Assembly (NCBI GenBank): GCA_963761655.1
Contig: CAVXHI010000002.1
Coordinates: 62,001-126,000, forward strand
Direction: 5' to 3'
DNA from: RYN-122 sp963761655
Lineage (GTDB): Bacteria; Actinomycetota; Actinomycetes; Mycobacteriales; SCTD01
Length of the DNA stretch: 64,000 nt
Shown here in pieces: positions 48,908 to 58,052 of this stretch; the stretch's first letter is position 1; each line of letters starts with the position of its first letter. Below the pieces are notes generated by a model. That model worked only from the letters and a program-made list of their open reading frames with translations, did no database searches and was not told where the DNA came from. Made by a program: the position numbers and the translations under genes.

Positions 48908-51006
48908 CTCTCGGGCCGGCCGGAGCTCGACCGCAGCAGCTCTGCCTGCAGGTCGACCGCGGCCTCGTCCGGCCCCGGGCAGCGCACCCACGTGCCGTCC
49001 GCACGCAGTTCCCACCGCAGGACGTCGGGAGCGAAGGCGCGGTCGAGCAGGCCCACCAGCTGGGCCTGCACGGCCGCGTCCTGCACGCGGACGAGGGTCT
49101 CGACCCGACGGTCGAGGTTGCGGTGCATGAGGTCGGGGCTGCCCAGCCACACCTCGCGGCGGTCGCCCTCCCCGAAGACCATCACGCGGCTGTGCTCGAG
49201 GAACCGCCCGAGCACGCTGCGCACCCGGACGCCCTCGGACAGCCCCGGCACCTCCGGGCGCAGGGTGCAGATGCCCCGGACGAGCAGCTCGACCGGGACC
49301 CCGGCCCGCCCGGCCCGGTAGAGGGCGTCGACGGTCTGCTCGTCGACGATGCTGTTCGCCTTGATCCGCACCCGGGCCGGACGGCCTGCCCGGGCGTGGT
49401 CGGCCTCGGCCTCGATCCGGGCGACCAGGCCGTCGCGGACGCCGTGCGGGGCGACCATGAGGCGCCGGTAGTCGCGCTGCCGGCTGTACCCGGTCAGGGT
49501 GTTGAACAGGTCCGTCAGGTCGGCCCCGACCTCGGCGTCGGCCGTCAGCAGGCCGAGGTCCTCGTAGGTGCGCGCGGTCTTCGGGTTGTAGTTGCCGGTG
49601 CCGAGGTGGGCGTAGCGGCGGAGCTGGCCCTTCTCCTGCCGCACGACCAGGCAGGTCTTGCAGTGCGTCTTGAGCCCCACCAGCCCGTAGACGACGTGGC
49701 AGCCGGCCTTCTCCAGCGCCCTCGCCCAGGTGATGTTCGCCTGCTCGTCGAACCGGGCGGTGATCTCCACGAGGACGACGACCTGCTTGCCGGCCTCGGC
49801 GGCGTCGATGAGGGCGTCGACGATGGGGGAGTCGCCGGAGGTCCGGTAGAGCGTCATCTTGATGGCCAGCACGTGCGGGTCACGGGCGGCCTGCTCGACG
49901 AACCGCTGCACTGACGTCGCGAACGAGTCGTACGGGTGGTGCACGAGGACGTCGCCCTCGCGCAGGGCGGCGAACACGTCGGCCGCCTGCTCGCCCTCGG
50001 CCAGCCGGGGGTGCGTGCCCGGGACGAACGGCGGGTCCTTGAGCTCCGGCCGGTCGACGGCGTACAGCTGCCACAGCGAGGCGAGGTCGAGCAGGCCGGG
50101 CACGGTGACGACGTCGGCCGGGGTGATCTCGAGCTCGCGGACGAGCAGGTCCAGGACCTCCTCGTCCATGTCCTCCCCGACCTCGAGCCGGACGGCGGGG
50201 CCGAAGCGGCGTCGGGCGAGCTCGCGCTCGAGGGCCTGCAGGAGGTCGGCGTCGCGGTCCTCCTCGACCTCGAGGTCGGCGTTGCGGGTGACCCGGAAGG
50301 CGTGGTGGCCGGTGACCTCCAGCCCGGGGAACAGGGCGTGCAGGTTCGCCCCGATCAGCTCCTCCAGGGGGAGCCACCGCACGGTGCCGTCGTGCTCGTC
50401 GACCGCCACGAAGCGCGGCACGTTGTTCGGGACCTTGACCCTGGCGAAGTGCTGCGTGCGCGTCACCGTGTCGCACACCAGCACGGCGAGGTTCAGCGAC
50501 AGTCCGCTGATGTACGGGAACGGGTGGCCGGGGTCGACCGCCAGGGGCGTGAGGACGGGGAAGACCTGGCGGCGGAAGTAGTCGTGCAGCCGCGGCTGCT
50601 GCTCGGCCGTGAGGTCCTTCCACAGGACGATGCGGATGCCGGCCTCGGCGAGCGCGGGGGCGACGTCGTCGCGGAAGCAGCGGGCGTGCCGGTTCGCCAG
50701 CTCGCCCGCGTGCTCGGCGATGAGGGCCAGCTGCTCGCGGGTCCCGAGGCCGTCGGTGCTGCGCATGCCGAGACCGGTGCTCTGACGGCGCATGAGGCCG
50801 GCGACGCGGACCATGAAGAACTCGTCCAGGTTGCTGGCGAAGATGGCCAGGAACTTCGCCCGCTCGAGCAGGGGCGCCCCGGTGTCCTCGGCCAGCTCGA
50901 GCACGCGGCGGTTGAAGTCGAGCCAGGACACCTCGCGGTTGAGGAAGCGGCCCTCCGGCAGGACGTCGTCGTCCCGGACGGGGGTCGCCTGCAGGTCGCT
51001 GCTCAT
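48904..51006 (-). CDS. ppk1: Polyphosphate kinase
   Basis: A 700-residue PPK1 that polymerises the terminal phosphate of ATP into polyphosphate. FLNREVSWLDFNRRVLELA opens the N domain, the phosphohistidine is in GLKTHCKTCLVVR, and the second His is in FLEHSRVMVFGEG. Arg and Mg-site motifs include IKANSIVDEQ and YAHLGTGNYNPKTARTYEDLGLLT. ATG 51006 overlaps the stop of the upstream CSD-like gene by four bases. Confidence 0.97.
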   Translation of the reverse strand: MSSDLQATPVRDDDVLPEGRFLNREVSWLDFNRRVLELAEDTGAPLLERAKFLAIFASNLDEFFMVRVAGLMRRQSTGLGMRSTDGLGTREQLALIAEHAGELANRHARCFRDDVAPALAEAGIRIVLWKDLTAEQQPRLHDYFRRQVFPVLTPLAVDPGHPFPYISGLSLNLAVLVCDTVTRTQHFARVKVPNNVPRFVAVDEHDGTVRWLPLEELIGANLHALFPGLEVTGHHAFRVTRNADLEVEEDRDADLLQALERELARRRFGPAVRLEVGEDMDEEVLDLLVRELEITPADVVTVPGLLDLASLWQLYAVDRPELKDPPFVPGTHPRLAEGEQAADVFAALREGDVLVHHPYDSFATSVQRFVEQAARDPHVLAIKMTLYRTSGDSPIVDALIDAAEAGKQVVVLVEITARFDEQANITWARALEKAGCHVVYGLVGLKTHCKTCLVVRQEKGQLRRYAHLGTGNYNPKTARTYEDLGLLTADAEVGADLTDLFNTLTGYSRQRDYRRLMVAPHGVRDGLVARIEAEADHARAGRPARVRIKANSIVDEQTVDALYRAGRAGVPVELLVRGICTLRPEVPGLSEGVRVRSVLGRFLEHSRVMVFGEGDRREVWLGSPDLMHRNLDRRVETLVRVQDAAVQAQLVGLLDRAFAPDVLRWELRADGTWVRCPGPDEAAVDLQAELLRSSSGRPES

Positions 51007-51206
51007 GCCCCCGAGTCTGCCCCGGCCAGGTGAACAGCAGCCACGACGTCGTCCCGGGACACGACCCGCACCCGCTGCCCGGGACGCAGCAGCTGCACTG
51101 CAGGGTCGAGCGCCGGGCCGTCGAAGCGCAGCGGGGTGCCGTCGTCGCGCACCAGCGTGCCGGACCGGGTGGCGGCGTCGTAGCTGGCGACGGTCGCCGC
51201 GGTCAC
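51003..51206 (-). CDS. Small cold-shock-like beta-barrel protein
   Basis: A 67-residue protein with a CSD/S1-like pattern: TVASYDAATRSGTLVRDDGTPLRFD then LLRPGQRVRVVSR. The RNP1 aromatic residues of true cold shock proteins are lacking, so nucleic-acid binding is unproven. It overlaps cofC (GTGA, 51206) and ppk (ATGA, 51006) by four bases each, forming a tightly coupled cofC-csd-ppk operon. Confidence 0.7.
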   Translation of the reverse strand: MTAATVASYDAATRSGTLVRDDGTPLRFDGPALDPAVQLLRPGQRVRVVSRDDVVAAVHLAGADSGA

Positions 51207-51826
51207 GGCAGCCCGGCGGCGACGGCGGCCGTCCGCGGGCCGACCCCGAGGCGGAGCGCGGCGGCGAGGTCCTCGGGGGTGTCGACGTCGCGGCGCAGGC
51301 CCGTCGACGCCGTCAGGGGCACGGCCCCGCCGGCGACGTGCCGGGCGAAGGACCCCGGGCCGTAGGCCGGGGCGAGGTCCAGGCCCGTGGGGGCGGCCAG
51401 CAGCGACGTCCCGGTGCCGGGGGCGTCCGCGACCACGCCGCACCGGTCGGCGGGGACCTGCTGCAGCGCGGCGGCGAGGTCCGCGGACAGCAGGGCGGGC
51501 AGGTCGGCGGCGAGCGCGGCCACGGACAGCCGGGGGTCGTCCGCCCGCAGCACGCGTGCCCCGTGCCGCAGCGCCGCGTCGAGCCCGTCCTCCGGCTCGT
51601 CCGCGACGACGTCGGCGCCGAGCCGCACGAGCGCCTTCTCGACGTCGGGGTCGCTGCAGACCGCCAGCACCCGGACGACACCGGCCGCGGCCCGGGCGGC
51701 GACGACGACGTCCTCCGCCATCGCGAGGGCCAGCGCCAGCCGGACGCCGTCGTCGTAGGGCCGCAGCCGCGTCTTCGCGAGCGCGAGCCGCTTGACGGGG
51801 ACGACGAGCCCCCACCTGACCTGCAC
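51203..51826 (-). CDS. cofC: 2-phospho-L-lactate (or phosphoenolpyruvate) guanylyltransferase CofC
   Basis: A 207-residue nucleotidyltransferase of coenzyme F420 synthesis, activating phosphoenolpyruvate or phospholactate with GTP. LVVPVKRLALAKTRLRP is the N-terminal nucleotide loop, AALAADLPALLSADLAAAL the metal-binding DLP segment, and DAPGTGTSLLAAP the substrate motif. GTG 51826 is six bases after CAGACT on the minus strand, a leaderless arrangement. It implies that the organism makes F420. Confidence 0.9.
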   Translation of the reverse strand: MQVRWGLVVPVKRLALAKTRLRPYDDGVRLALALAMAEDVVVAARAAAGVVRVLAVCSDPDVEKALVRLGADVVADEPEDGLDAALRHGARVLRADDPRLSVAALAADLPALLSADLAAALQQVPADRCGVVADAPGTGTSLLAAPTGLDLAPAYGPGSFARHVAGGAVPLTASTGLRRDVDTPEDLAAALRLGVGPRTAAVAAGLP

Positions 51827-51925
51827 CCGGCGAGTCTGCCAGCGGGGCTCCTCGACACGGTCCCCGTCGGGGCACGACACTGCGGACGCACCGGGCGACC
51901 TCCGCCCGGAGCGGGAGGGAGACGG

Positions 51926-52687
51926 GTGCGGCGCGAGCGCGGACCAGGACGTGACCGGGTGACGCTGAGGGAGCTCGGCCCGTACTACGCGGTGGCCGCC
52001 GGCATCCTCAAGCCGCTGTGCCGGCTGTCCACCCGCCCGCGGTGGCGGGGGCTCGAGCACGTGCCCGCGCAGGGCGGCGTCATCCTGGCGGCCAACCACA
52101 TCTCGCACGCCGACCCGATCGTGCTCGCCGACTTCGTCCTGTTCGGGGCCCGCCGCATCGCCCGGTTCCTCGCCAAGGACACCCTGTTCCGGGGACGCGG
52201 CCTGGTCGCCCGGATCATGGCCGGCGCCGACCAGATCCCGGTCCACCGCGGCACCGCCGACGCCGCGCTCGCGCTCGAGGCGGCCGTCGCGGCGCTGCAG
52301 GCGGGGGAGTGCGTCGTCGTCTACCCGGAGGGCACCGTGACGCGCGACCCGGGCAAGTGGCCGATGGTGGCCAAGACCGGCGTCGCGCGGCTCGCCCTGC
52401 TGTCCGGCGCTCCCGTCGTGCCGATCGGGCAGTGGGGCGCCGAGCGGCTGCTCGACACCTACCGCGGCAACGGGGTCCACGTGCCCGCGCGGGTCGACGT
52501 CGTCGCCGGCCCGCCGGTGGACCTGGCCCGCTTCCAGGGGCGGGAGCACACCTCGGAGCTGCTCCACGAGGTCACCGACGAGGTCATGCGCGCCATCACC
52601 GGGATCGTCGAGGACCTCCGCGGGGAGAAGGCCCCGGCGGTGGTCCACGTGCACCAGTCGCGGCGCCGCGACCGGAAGCCCGCGTGA
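51926..52687 (+). CDS. 1-acyl-sn-glycerol-3-phosphate acyltransferase (PlsC family)
   Basis: A 253-residue acyltransferase. NHISHADP is the HX4D catalytic motif, FLAKDTLFRG and QIPVHRG are block II, and VVYPEGTVTRD is block III, so the enzyme should acylate lysophosphatidic acid at the membrane. GTG 51926 is preceded by GGAGGG six bases upstream; an inner GTG at 51959 is possible and would remove a basic 11-residue N-terminus. The stop overlaps gpsA, linking it to phospholipid precursor supply. Confidence 0.9.
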   Translation: MRRERGPGRDRVTLRELGPYYAVAAGILKPLCRLSTRPRWRGLEHVPAQGGVILAANHISHADPIVLADFVLFGARRIARFLAKDTLFRGRGLVARIMAGADQIPVHRGTADAALALEAAVAALQAGECVVVYPEGTVTRDPGKWPMVAKTGVARLALLSGAPVVPIGQWGAERLLDTYRGNGVHVPARVDVVAGPPVDLARFQGREHTSELLHEVTDEVMRAITGIVEDLRGEKAPAVVHVHQSRRRDRKPA

Positions 52688-53682
52688 CCCGGGCCGCGGT
52701 CCTCGGGACGGGCTCCTGGGGCACGGCCTACGGCAAGGTGCTGGCCGACGCCGGCACCGACGTCGTCCTGTGGTCGCGCCGCCCCGAGCTCGCCGACGCC
52801 GTCAACCGCACCCACGAGAACCCGGACTACCTGCCGGGGCTCGTGCTGCCGGCGAACCTGAGCGCGACCTCGGACGCGCAGGAGGCCGTCGCCGGGGCGG
52901 ACTTCGTCGTGCTGGCCGTCCCGTCGCAGAGCCTGCGCGAGAACCTCGCCGCGGTCGCGGGCGCGCTCGCCCCCGGGGCGGTCCTGGTCAGCCTGATGAA
53001 GGGCGTGGAGCTCGGGACGCTCAAGCGCATGAGCGAGGTCATCGCGGAGGTCGCCGGGGTGGCCGCGGACCAGGTCGCGGTCGTGAGCGGTCCGAACCTG
53101 GCGAAGGAGATCGCTGCCGGGCAGCCGGCCGCGACCGTCGTCGCCTGCACGGACGGCTCGGCCGCGGAGCGCCTGCAGGCGGCGTCCACCACGCGGTACT
53201 TCCGGCCGTACACGCACACCGACGTCGTCGGCTGCGAGCTCGGCGGCGCGGTGAAGAACGTCATCGCGCTGGCCACCGGCATGGCCGAGGGCATGGGCTT
53301 CGGCGACAACACCAAGGCCTCCCTCATGACCCGCGGCCTGGCCGAGACCGCCCGCCTCGGCGCGGCCCTCGGCGCCGACCCCATGACCTTCTCGGGCCTC
53401 GCCGGGCTCGGCGACCTCATCGCCACGTGCAGCTCCCCGCTGTCGCGCAACCGGACCTTCGGCGAGCGGCTGGGCCGCGGGGAGACGCTCGCGGACATCC
53501 TCGCCCAGAAGCTGCAGACCGCCGAGGGCGTCAAGAGCTGCCGCTCGATCCTCGACCTCGCCCGGCGCCACGACGTCGACATGCCGATCACCGAGCAGGT
53601 CGTCGCGGTCTGCCACGAGGGGCTGCAGCCGCGCGAGGTGATCCGCCGGCTCATGAGCCGCGAGACGCGCAGCGAGCAGTGA
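52684..53682 (+). CDS. gpsA: Glycerol-3-phosphate dehydrogenase [NAD(P)+]
   Basis: A 332-residue GpsA making sn-glycerol 3-phosphate for phospholipids. VLGTGSWGTAYGKVLADAG is the dinucleotide motif, SGPNLAKEIAAGQPAA and CELGGAVKNVIALATGMAEGMGFGDN hold the catalytic lysines, and GLAGLGDLIATCSSPLSRN is the C-terminal signature. GTG 52684 overlaps the PlsC stop by four bases, and its own stop overlaps the next gene. Confidence 0.97.
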   Translation: MTRAAVLGTGSWGTAYGKVLADAGTDVVLWSRRPELADAVNRTHENPDYLPGLVLPANLSATSDAQEAVAGADFVVLAVPSQSLRENLAAVAGALAPGAVLVSLMKGVELGTLKRMSEVIAEVAGVAADQVAVVSGPNLAKEIAAGQPAATVVACTDGSAAERLQAASTTRYFRPYTHTDVVGCELGGAVKNVIALATGMAEGMGFGDNTKASLMTRGLAETARLGAALGADPMTFSGLAGLGDLIATCSSPLSRNRTFGERLGRGETLADILAQKLQTAEGVKSCRSILDLARRHDVDMPITEQVVAVCHEGLQPREVIRRLMSRETRSEQ

Positions 53683-54854
53683 CGCCCGGAGAGGGCACCC
53701 GCGCGGTCCACCCGCCCGCGCCGCCCGTCCTGACCACCACGCCGCTGGCCCCGCCCGTGTACCGGACGGCGACCTTCGTCTTCGACACCGCCCAGCAGAT
53801 GGCCGACGTCTTCGCCGGCGCCCCGGGCCACTCGTACAGCCGCACCGACAACCCGTCCGCGCAGGCCTTCGCCGACGCCGTGGCCGACCTCGAGGGCGCT
53901 CCGGCGGGCCAGGCGTTCTCCTCCGGCACGGCCGCCGCGACCGGCGTCCTGATGGCCCTGACGCACGCCGGGGCGCACGTGGTCGCCCCCCGCGAGGTCT
54001 ACGGCGGGACGTGGTCGCTGCTGACCGCCCAGCTGTCCCGGTTCGGCGTCGAGACCACGTTCGTCGACGGCTCCGACCCGGAGGCGGTCCGCGCGGCGCT
54101 CCGCCCGAGCACGACGGTCGTCTGGGCCGAGGTGCTGTCGAACCCGGTCATGGGGGTCGCCGACCTGCCGGCTCTCGCCCAGGTCGCCCACGCCGCCGGG
54201 CTGCCCCTGGTCGTCGACAGCACCTTCGCCTCGCCCGTCGTCTGCCGGCCGCTCGAGCACGGGGCCGACCTCGTCGTGCACTCCGCGACGAAGTACCTCG
54301 GCGGGCACAGCGACGTCACGGGCGGCGTGGTCGTCGGGGACGCCGCGCTCGTCGCCCGGGTCCGGGCGGTCCGCGTCGCGACCGGCGCCGCGCTCTCGCC
54401 CGACGACGCCGTCCTGCTGCAGCGCGGCCTGCACACCCTCCCGCTGCGCGTGCGCCGGCAGTGCGCCACGGCGCTGGAGCTCGCCCGGGCCCTGGAGGCG
54501 CACCCCGCGGTCGTCAGGGTCGACCACCCCGGCCTCGCCAGCCACCGCGACCACGCCGTCGCGCAGCGCGTCCTGCAGCCCGGGCTGTCCGGGGCCGTCC
54601 TGACCGTCACGCCCCGCGGCGGCCGGGCGGCCGGGCTCGCCCTCGTCGACGGCCTGCGGCTGGTGGCCCGGGCGACGTCGCTCGGCGGCACGGTCTCCAA
54701 GGCGGTCCACATCGCCAGCACGACCCACCAGGCGCTCCCGCCGGAGGCCCTGGCGGCCGGCGGGATCGGCGAGAGCGCGGTCCGGCTGAGCGTCGGCCTC
54801 GAGGACGCCGCCGACCTGCTGGCGGACCTGCAGCAGGCCCTGGACCGGCTCTGA
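53679..54854 (+). CDS. Cys/Met metabolism PLP enzyme (cystathionine gamma-synthase/lyase family)
   Basis: A 391-residue fold-type I PLP enzyme. The PLP lysine is in HSATKYLGGHSDVTGG; YSRTDNPSAQAF and SGTAAATGVLMAL bind the cofactor; STFASPVVCRPLEHGAD is conserved. Transsulfuration (synthase or lyase) or methionine gamma-lyase activity is possible; motifs do not separate them. GTG 53679 overlaps the gpsA stop, an unusual association for this family. The stop overlaps the CTG start of the next gene. Confidence 0.88.
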   Translation: MTPGEGTRAVHPPAPPVLTTTPLAPPVYRTATFVFDTAQQMADVFAGAPGHSYSRTDNPSAQAFADAVADLEGAPAGQAFSSGTAAATGVLMALTHAGAHVVAPREVYGGTWSLLTAQLSRFGVETTFVDGSDPEAVRAALRPSTTVVWAEVLSNPVMGVADLPALAQVAHAAGLPLVVDSTFASPVVCRPLEHGADLVVHSATKYLGGHSDVTGGVVVGDAALVARVRAVRVATGAALSPDDAVLLQRGLHTLPLRVRRQCATALELARALEAHPAVVRVDHPGLASHRDHAVAQRVLQPGLSGAVLTVTPRGGRAAGLALVDGLRLVARATSLGGTVSKAVHIASTTHQALPPEALAAGGIGESAVRLSVGLEDAADLLADLQQALDRL

Positions 54855-55582
54855 CGCTCGCCCTGGTCGCGACCACCCTGCTCGCGCACTACGGCGAGGA
54901 GCCCTGGTGGTGGCCGACCCTGCTGCCGGCCCTGCCCCGCCCGGACGAGCTCCTGCTCGGGGCGGTCCTGTGCCAGCAGAGCCGGTGGGAGCGGGTCGAG
55001 CAGGCCCTGCTCCGCCTCGACGCCGCTGGGCTGGTCACCTGGGAGGCGCTCGCCGCCGCCGACCCCGCCGTCCTGCAGCCGCTGCTCGTGGGCGTGGCCT
55101 ACCCGCCGACCCGGGCGCGGCTGCTGCCCCGCCTCGCCGCGGCCGTCCTGGACGCCGGCGGCCTCGACGTCGTGCTGGCCGCCGAGGACGCCCGGGCGCG
55201 TCTGCTCGCCCTGCCCCAGGTCGGCCCCGAGACGGCCGACACCCTGCTGGCCTTCGCCGCGGCCAAGCACGTCCCGGTCGTCGACGCCTACCTGCGCCGC
55301 GTCCTCGGCCGCCTCGGCCTGGTCGACCCGGACGCCTCCTACGCCACGATCCGCGCGTCCCTGGCGGAACAGGACACCGGCGGCGTCTCCTGGGAGGTCC
55401 TGCACGCCCTCGTCGTCGAGCACGGCATCCACCACTGCCTGACCCGCACCCCGCTGTGCCGCGGCCGCGGGCACCCGAGGCGCGACTACGCCGAGCCCCG
55501 CAAGTGCGTCGAGCACTGCAGGGCCTGCACCGCCTGCCCGCTCCTCGACGTGTGTCCCGTGGGGGCGGCTGGGCAGGTCTGA
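54851..55582 (+). CDS. Endonuclease III-like HhH-GPD Fe-S protein (CTG start)
   Basis: A 243-residue HhH-GPD protein. LLLGAVLCQQSRWERVEQAL aligns with the LVGAVLTQ-type opening. The hairpin LPQVGPETADTLLAFA has Glu where endonuclease III has the lyase Lys, and the catalytic Asp is kept (VVDAYLRRVLGRLGL). The [4Fe-4S] cysteines are C-x6-C-x2-C-x5-C in KCVEHCRACTACPLLDVCP, with one extra Cys. No ATG, GTG or TTG lies near the expected N-terminus; CTG 54851 overlaps the previous stop as CTGA, the same geometry as the GTGA overlaps. It may be a monofunctional glycosylase. Confidence 0.82.
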   Translation: MTLALVATTLLAHYGEEPWWWPTLLPALPRPDELLLGAVLCQQSRWERVEQALLRLDAAGLVTWEALAAADPAVLQPLLVGVAYPPTRARLLPRLAAAVLDAGGLDVVLAAEDARARLLALPQVGPETADTLLAFAAAKHVPVVDAYLRRVLGRLGLVDPDASYATIRASLAEQDTGGVSWEVLHALVVEHGIHHCLTRTPLCRGRGHPRRDYAEPRKCVEHCRACTACPLLDVCPVGAAGQV

Positions 55583-55585
55583 GCC

Positions 55586-56959
55586 GTGGAGACCTTCGAC
55601 GTCGTCGTGCTCGGGGCCGGTTCTGCCGGCGAGAACGTGGCCAGCGCCCTGGCCGAGGCCGGCCGGTCGGTGGCGCTCGTCGAGGGCTTCCGCGTGGGTG
55701 GGGAGTGCCCCTACGTCGCGTGCATGCCCAGCAAGGCCGTCCTGCGCAGCGCCGAGGCCCGGCACGACGCCCGGCAGCTGACCGGCCTCGGCGGTGCGTC
55801 CACCGACCCGTCGCTCGACGACGACGACACCGCCTTCCGCTCGGCCGTGCAGCGGCGTGACGACGTCGCCGAGCACCTCGACGACGCCGAGGCCGCGCAG
55901 CAGCTCGAGCAGGCCGGCGTCGTCGTGGTCCGCGGCCGGGGGACGGTCGTGTGCGAGGGCGTCATCGCCGTCGACGGCCGCGAGCTCGGCTACACCGACC
56001 TGGTGCTCGCGACCGGCAGCACGGCCGTCGTCCCCGACCTCCCCGGCCTGGCCGACGTCCCCACGTGGACCAGCGACGAGGCCCTCACCACGCACGAGCG
56101 GCCGGCGTCGCTGCTCGTGCTCGGCGGGGGCGCGGTCGGCGTCGAGCAGGCGCAGTCGTTCGCCCGCTTCGGCACGCGGGTGACCCTGGTCGACCCGGGC
56201 GAGCACCTGCTCGGCAAGGAGGAGCCGTCGGTCGCCGGCCTGCTGGCGGACGCCCTGCGCGCCGACGGGGTCGACGTGCGTCTGGGCCTGCGGGCGGAGC
56301 GCTTCGAGGCCGGGACGACCGTGCACCTGTCGGACGGCAGCACCCTCGAGGTCGACCGCGTCCTGACCGCCATCGGGCGCAAGCCCACCACCGAGGGCCT
56401 CGGCCTGGAGGTGCTGGGCATCGAGCCGGACGACGAGGGCGCCCTCGAGACCGACGACCACTGCCGCGTCGTCGGACAGCAGCACGTGTGGGCCGCCGGC
56501 GACGTCACCGGCACCGCGCCGTACACCCACACCGCGAACTACCAGGCCCGGGTCGTCACCGAGAACCTGCTGGGCGGCGACCGCACCGCTGACTACTCGG
56601 CCATCCCGCGGGCGGTCTACACCTCGCCCGCCGTCGCCAGCGTGGGCCGCGACGAGGCCACCGCGCGGGAGGACGGCGTCGACGCGATCACCGCCGTCAT
56701 GGACCTGGGCGAGGTGGCCCGGTCCGCGACGGAGGGCGCGGGCGGCGGCCGCCTGGTCCTCACCGCCGACCGGGCGAAGGGCGTGCTCATCGGCGCCTCC
56801 GCGATCGGCCCGCGCGCCGACGAGTGGCTCTCGGAGGCGACGCTCGCCGTCCGCGCCCAGGTGCCGCTGAGCGTCCTCACCGACGTCGTGCACGCGTTCC
56901 CGACGTTCGGGGAGGCCTTCGAGCCGCCGCTGCGGGAGCTGGCCGAGAAGGCTCGCTAG
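55586..56959 (+). CDS. Flavoprotein disulfide reductase (mercuric reductase/lipoamide dehydrogenase-like)
   Basis: A 457-residue pyridine nucleotide-disulfide oxidoreductase. VVVLGAGSAGENVASALAEAG binds FAD, GGECPYVACMPSKA is the CxxxxC redox disulfide, VLGGGAVGVEQAQSFARFG binds NAD(P)H, and VWAAGDVTGTAPYTH binds the flavin. The C-terminal dimer domain lacks the HPT-type His-Glu pair in clear form (VVHAFPTFGEAFE). The substrate is unknown; it is not in a mer operon. GTG 55586 lies three bases after the previous stop. Confidence 0.9.
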   Translation: METFDVVVLGAGSAGENVASALAEAGRSVALVEGFRVGGECPYVACMPSKAVLRSAEARHDARQLTGLGGASTDPSLDDDDTAFRSAVQRRDDVAEHLDDAEAAQQLEQAGVVVVRGRGTVVCEGVIAVDGRELGYTDLVLATGSTAVVPDLPGLADVPTWTSDEALTTHERPASLLVLGGGAVGVEQAQSFARFGTRVTLVDPGEHLLGKEEPSVAGLLADALRADGVDVRLGLRAERFEAGTTVHLSDGSTLEVDRVLTAIGRKPTTEGLGLEVLGIEPDDEGALETDDHCRVVGQQHVWAAGDVTGTAPYTHTANYQARVVTENLLGGDRTADYSAIPRAVYTSPAVASVGRDEATAREDGVDAITAVMDLGEVARSATEGAGGGRLVLTADRAKGVLIGASAIGPRADEWLSEATLAVRAQVPLSVLTDVVHAFPTFGEAFEPPLRELAEKAR

Positions 56960-56969
56960 CCTGCGGCGC

Positions 56970-58043
56970 ATGTCGAGGACCCGTGTCGCCGTCCTGTTCG
57001 GCGGGCGCAGCACCGAGCACGCGATCTCCTGCGTCTCCGCCGGCAGCGTGCTCGCCGCCCTCGACCGCGACCGCTACGACGTCGTCGCCGTCGGCATCAC
57101 CCCCGAGGGTCGCTGGGTGCTCGCCCCGGACGACCCCTCCCGGCTGGTCGTCTCCGGCCGCGAGCTGCCGTCGGTCGAGGACGGCGTCGCCGTGGCGCTC
57201 CCCGGCGACCCGACCGTCGGGCTGGTCCCGCTCGAGGACGGCGCGGCCGTGCTCGGCCGGGTCGACGTCGTCTTCCCCGTGCTGCACGGGCCCTACGGCG
57301 AGGACGGCACCGTGCAGGGGCTGCTGGAGCTGGCCGGGGTCCCGTACGTCGGGAGCGGGGTCCTGGCCAGCGCCGCGGCCATGGACAAGGCGGTGGCCAA
57401 GGTGCTGCTGCGCTCCGAGGGCCTCGCCGTCGCGCCGTCCGTGCTGGTGCGTCAGGGGGAGCCGGTCGACCGGGAGGCCGTCGTCGCGCTCGGGCTCCCG
57501 GTGTTCGTCAAGCCGGCCCGGGGCGGGTCGAGCATCGGCATCACCCGTGTGACCGACCTCGGCCGGCTGGACGAGGCGCTCGAGGCCGCGTTCGCCTCCG
57601 ACCCGAAGGTGCTCGTCGAGGCCGCCGTCGCCGGGCGGGAGGTCGAGTGCGGGGTGCTGGACACCGCCGAGGGCCCACGGCCGAGCGTCCCCGCCGAGGT
57701 GCGCCTGGTCGGCGACCACGCCTTCTACGACTTCGAGGCCAAGTACCTCGACGCCGCCACCGAGCTGACCGTCCCCGCCGAGCTCCCCGACGGCGTCACG
57801 GAGCGGCTGCAGGAGGCCGCGCTGCTGGCCTACCGGGCGCTCGGCTGCGAGGGGCTGGCCCGGGTGGACTTCTTCGTCGGGGCGGACGGCGCCCTCACCG
57901 TCAACGAGGTGAACACCATGCCGGGGTTCACCAGCACCTCGATGTTCCCCCGCATGTGGGCGGCGACCGGCCTCACCTACCCCGAGCTCGTCGACGCCCT
58001 GGTGCAGAGCGCCCTGCGCCGCCGGCCCGGTCTGCTGCGCTGA
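56970..58043 (+). CDS. ddl: D-alanine--D-alanine ligase
   Basis: A 357-residue ATP-grasp ligase forming D-Ala-D-Ala for peptidoglycan. VLFGGRSTEHAISCVSAGSV is the N-terminal signature, LHGPYGEDGTVQGLLELAGVPYVGSGVLASA and MDKAVAKVLLRSEGL follow, and DFFVGADGALTVNEVNTMPGFTSTSMFPRMW holds the Mg residues. ATG 56970 follows TAGCCT (56957-56962) by seven bases, so it probably has its own leaderless transcript. Confidence 0.97.
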   Translation: MSRTRVAVLFGGRSTEHAISCVSAGSVLAALDRDRYDVVAVGITPEGRWVLAPDDPSRLVVSGRELPSVEDGVAVALPGDPTVGLVPLEDGAAVLGRVDVVFPVLHGPYGEDGTVQGLLELAGVPYVGSGVLASAAAMDKAVAKVLLRSEGLAVAPSVLVRQGEPVDREAVVALGLPVFVKPARGGSSIGITRVTDLGRLDEALEAAFASDPKVLVEAAVAGREVECGVLDTAEGPRPSVPAEVRLVGDHAFYDFEAKYLDAATELTVPAELPDGVTERLQEAALLAYRALGCEGLARVDFFVGADGALTVNEVNTMPGFTSTSMFPRMWAATGLTYPELVDALVQSALRRRPGLLR

Positions 58044-58052
58044 GGCCTGCTG

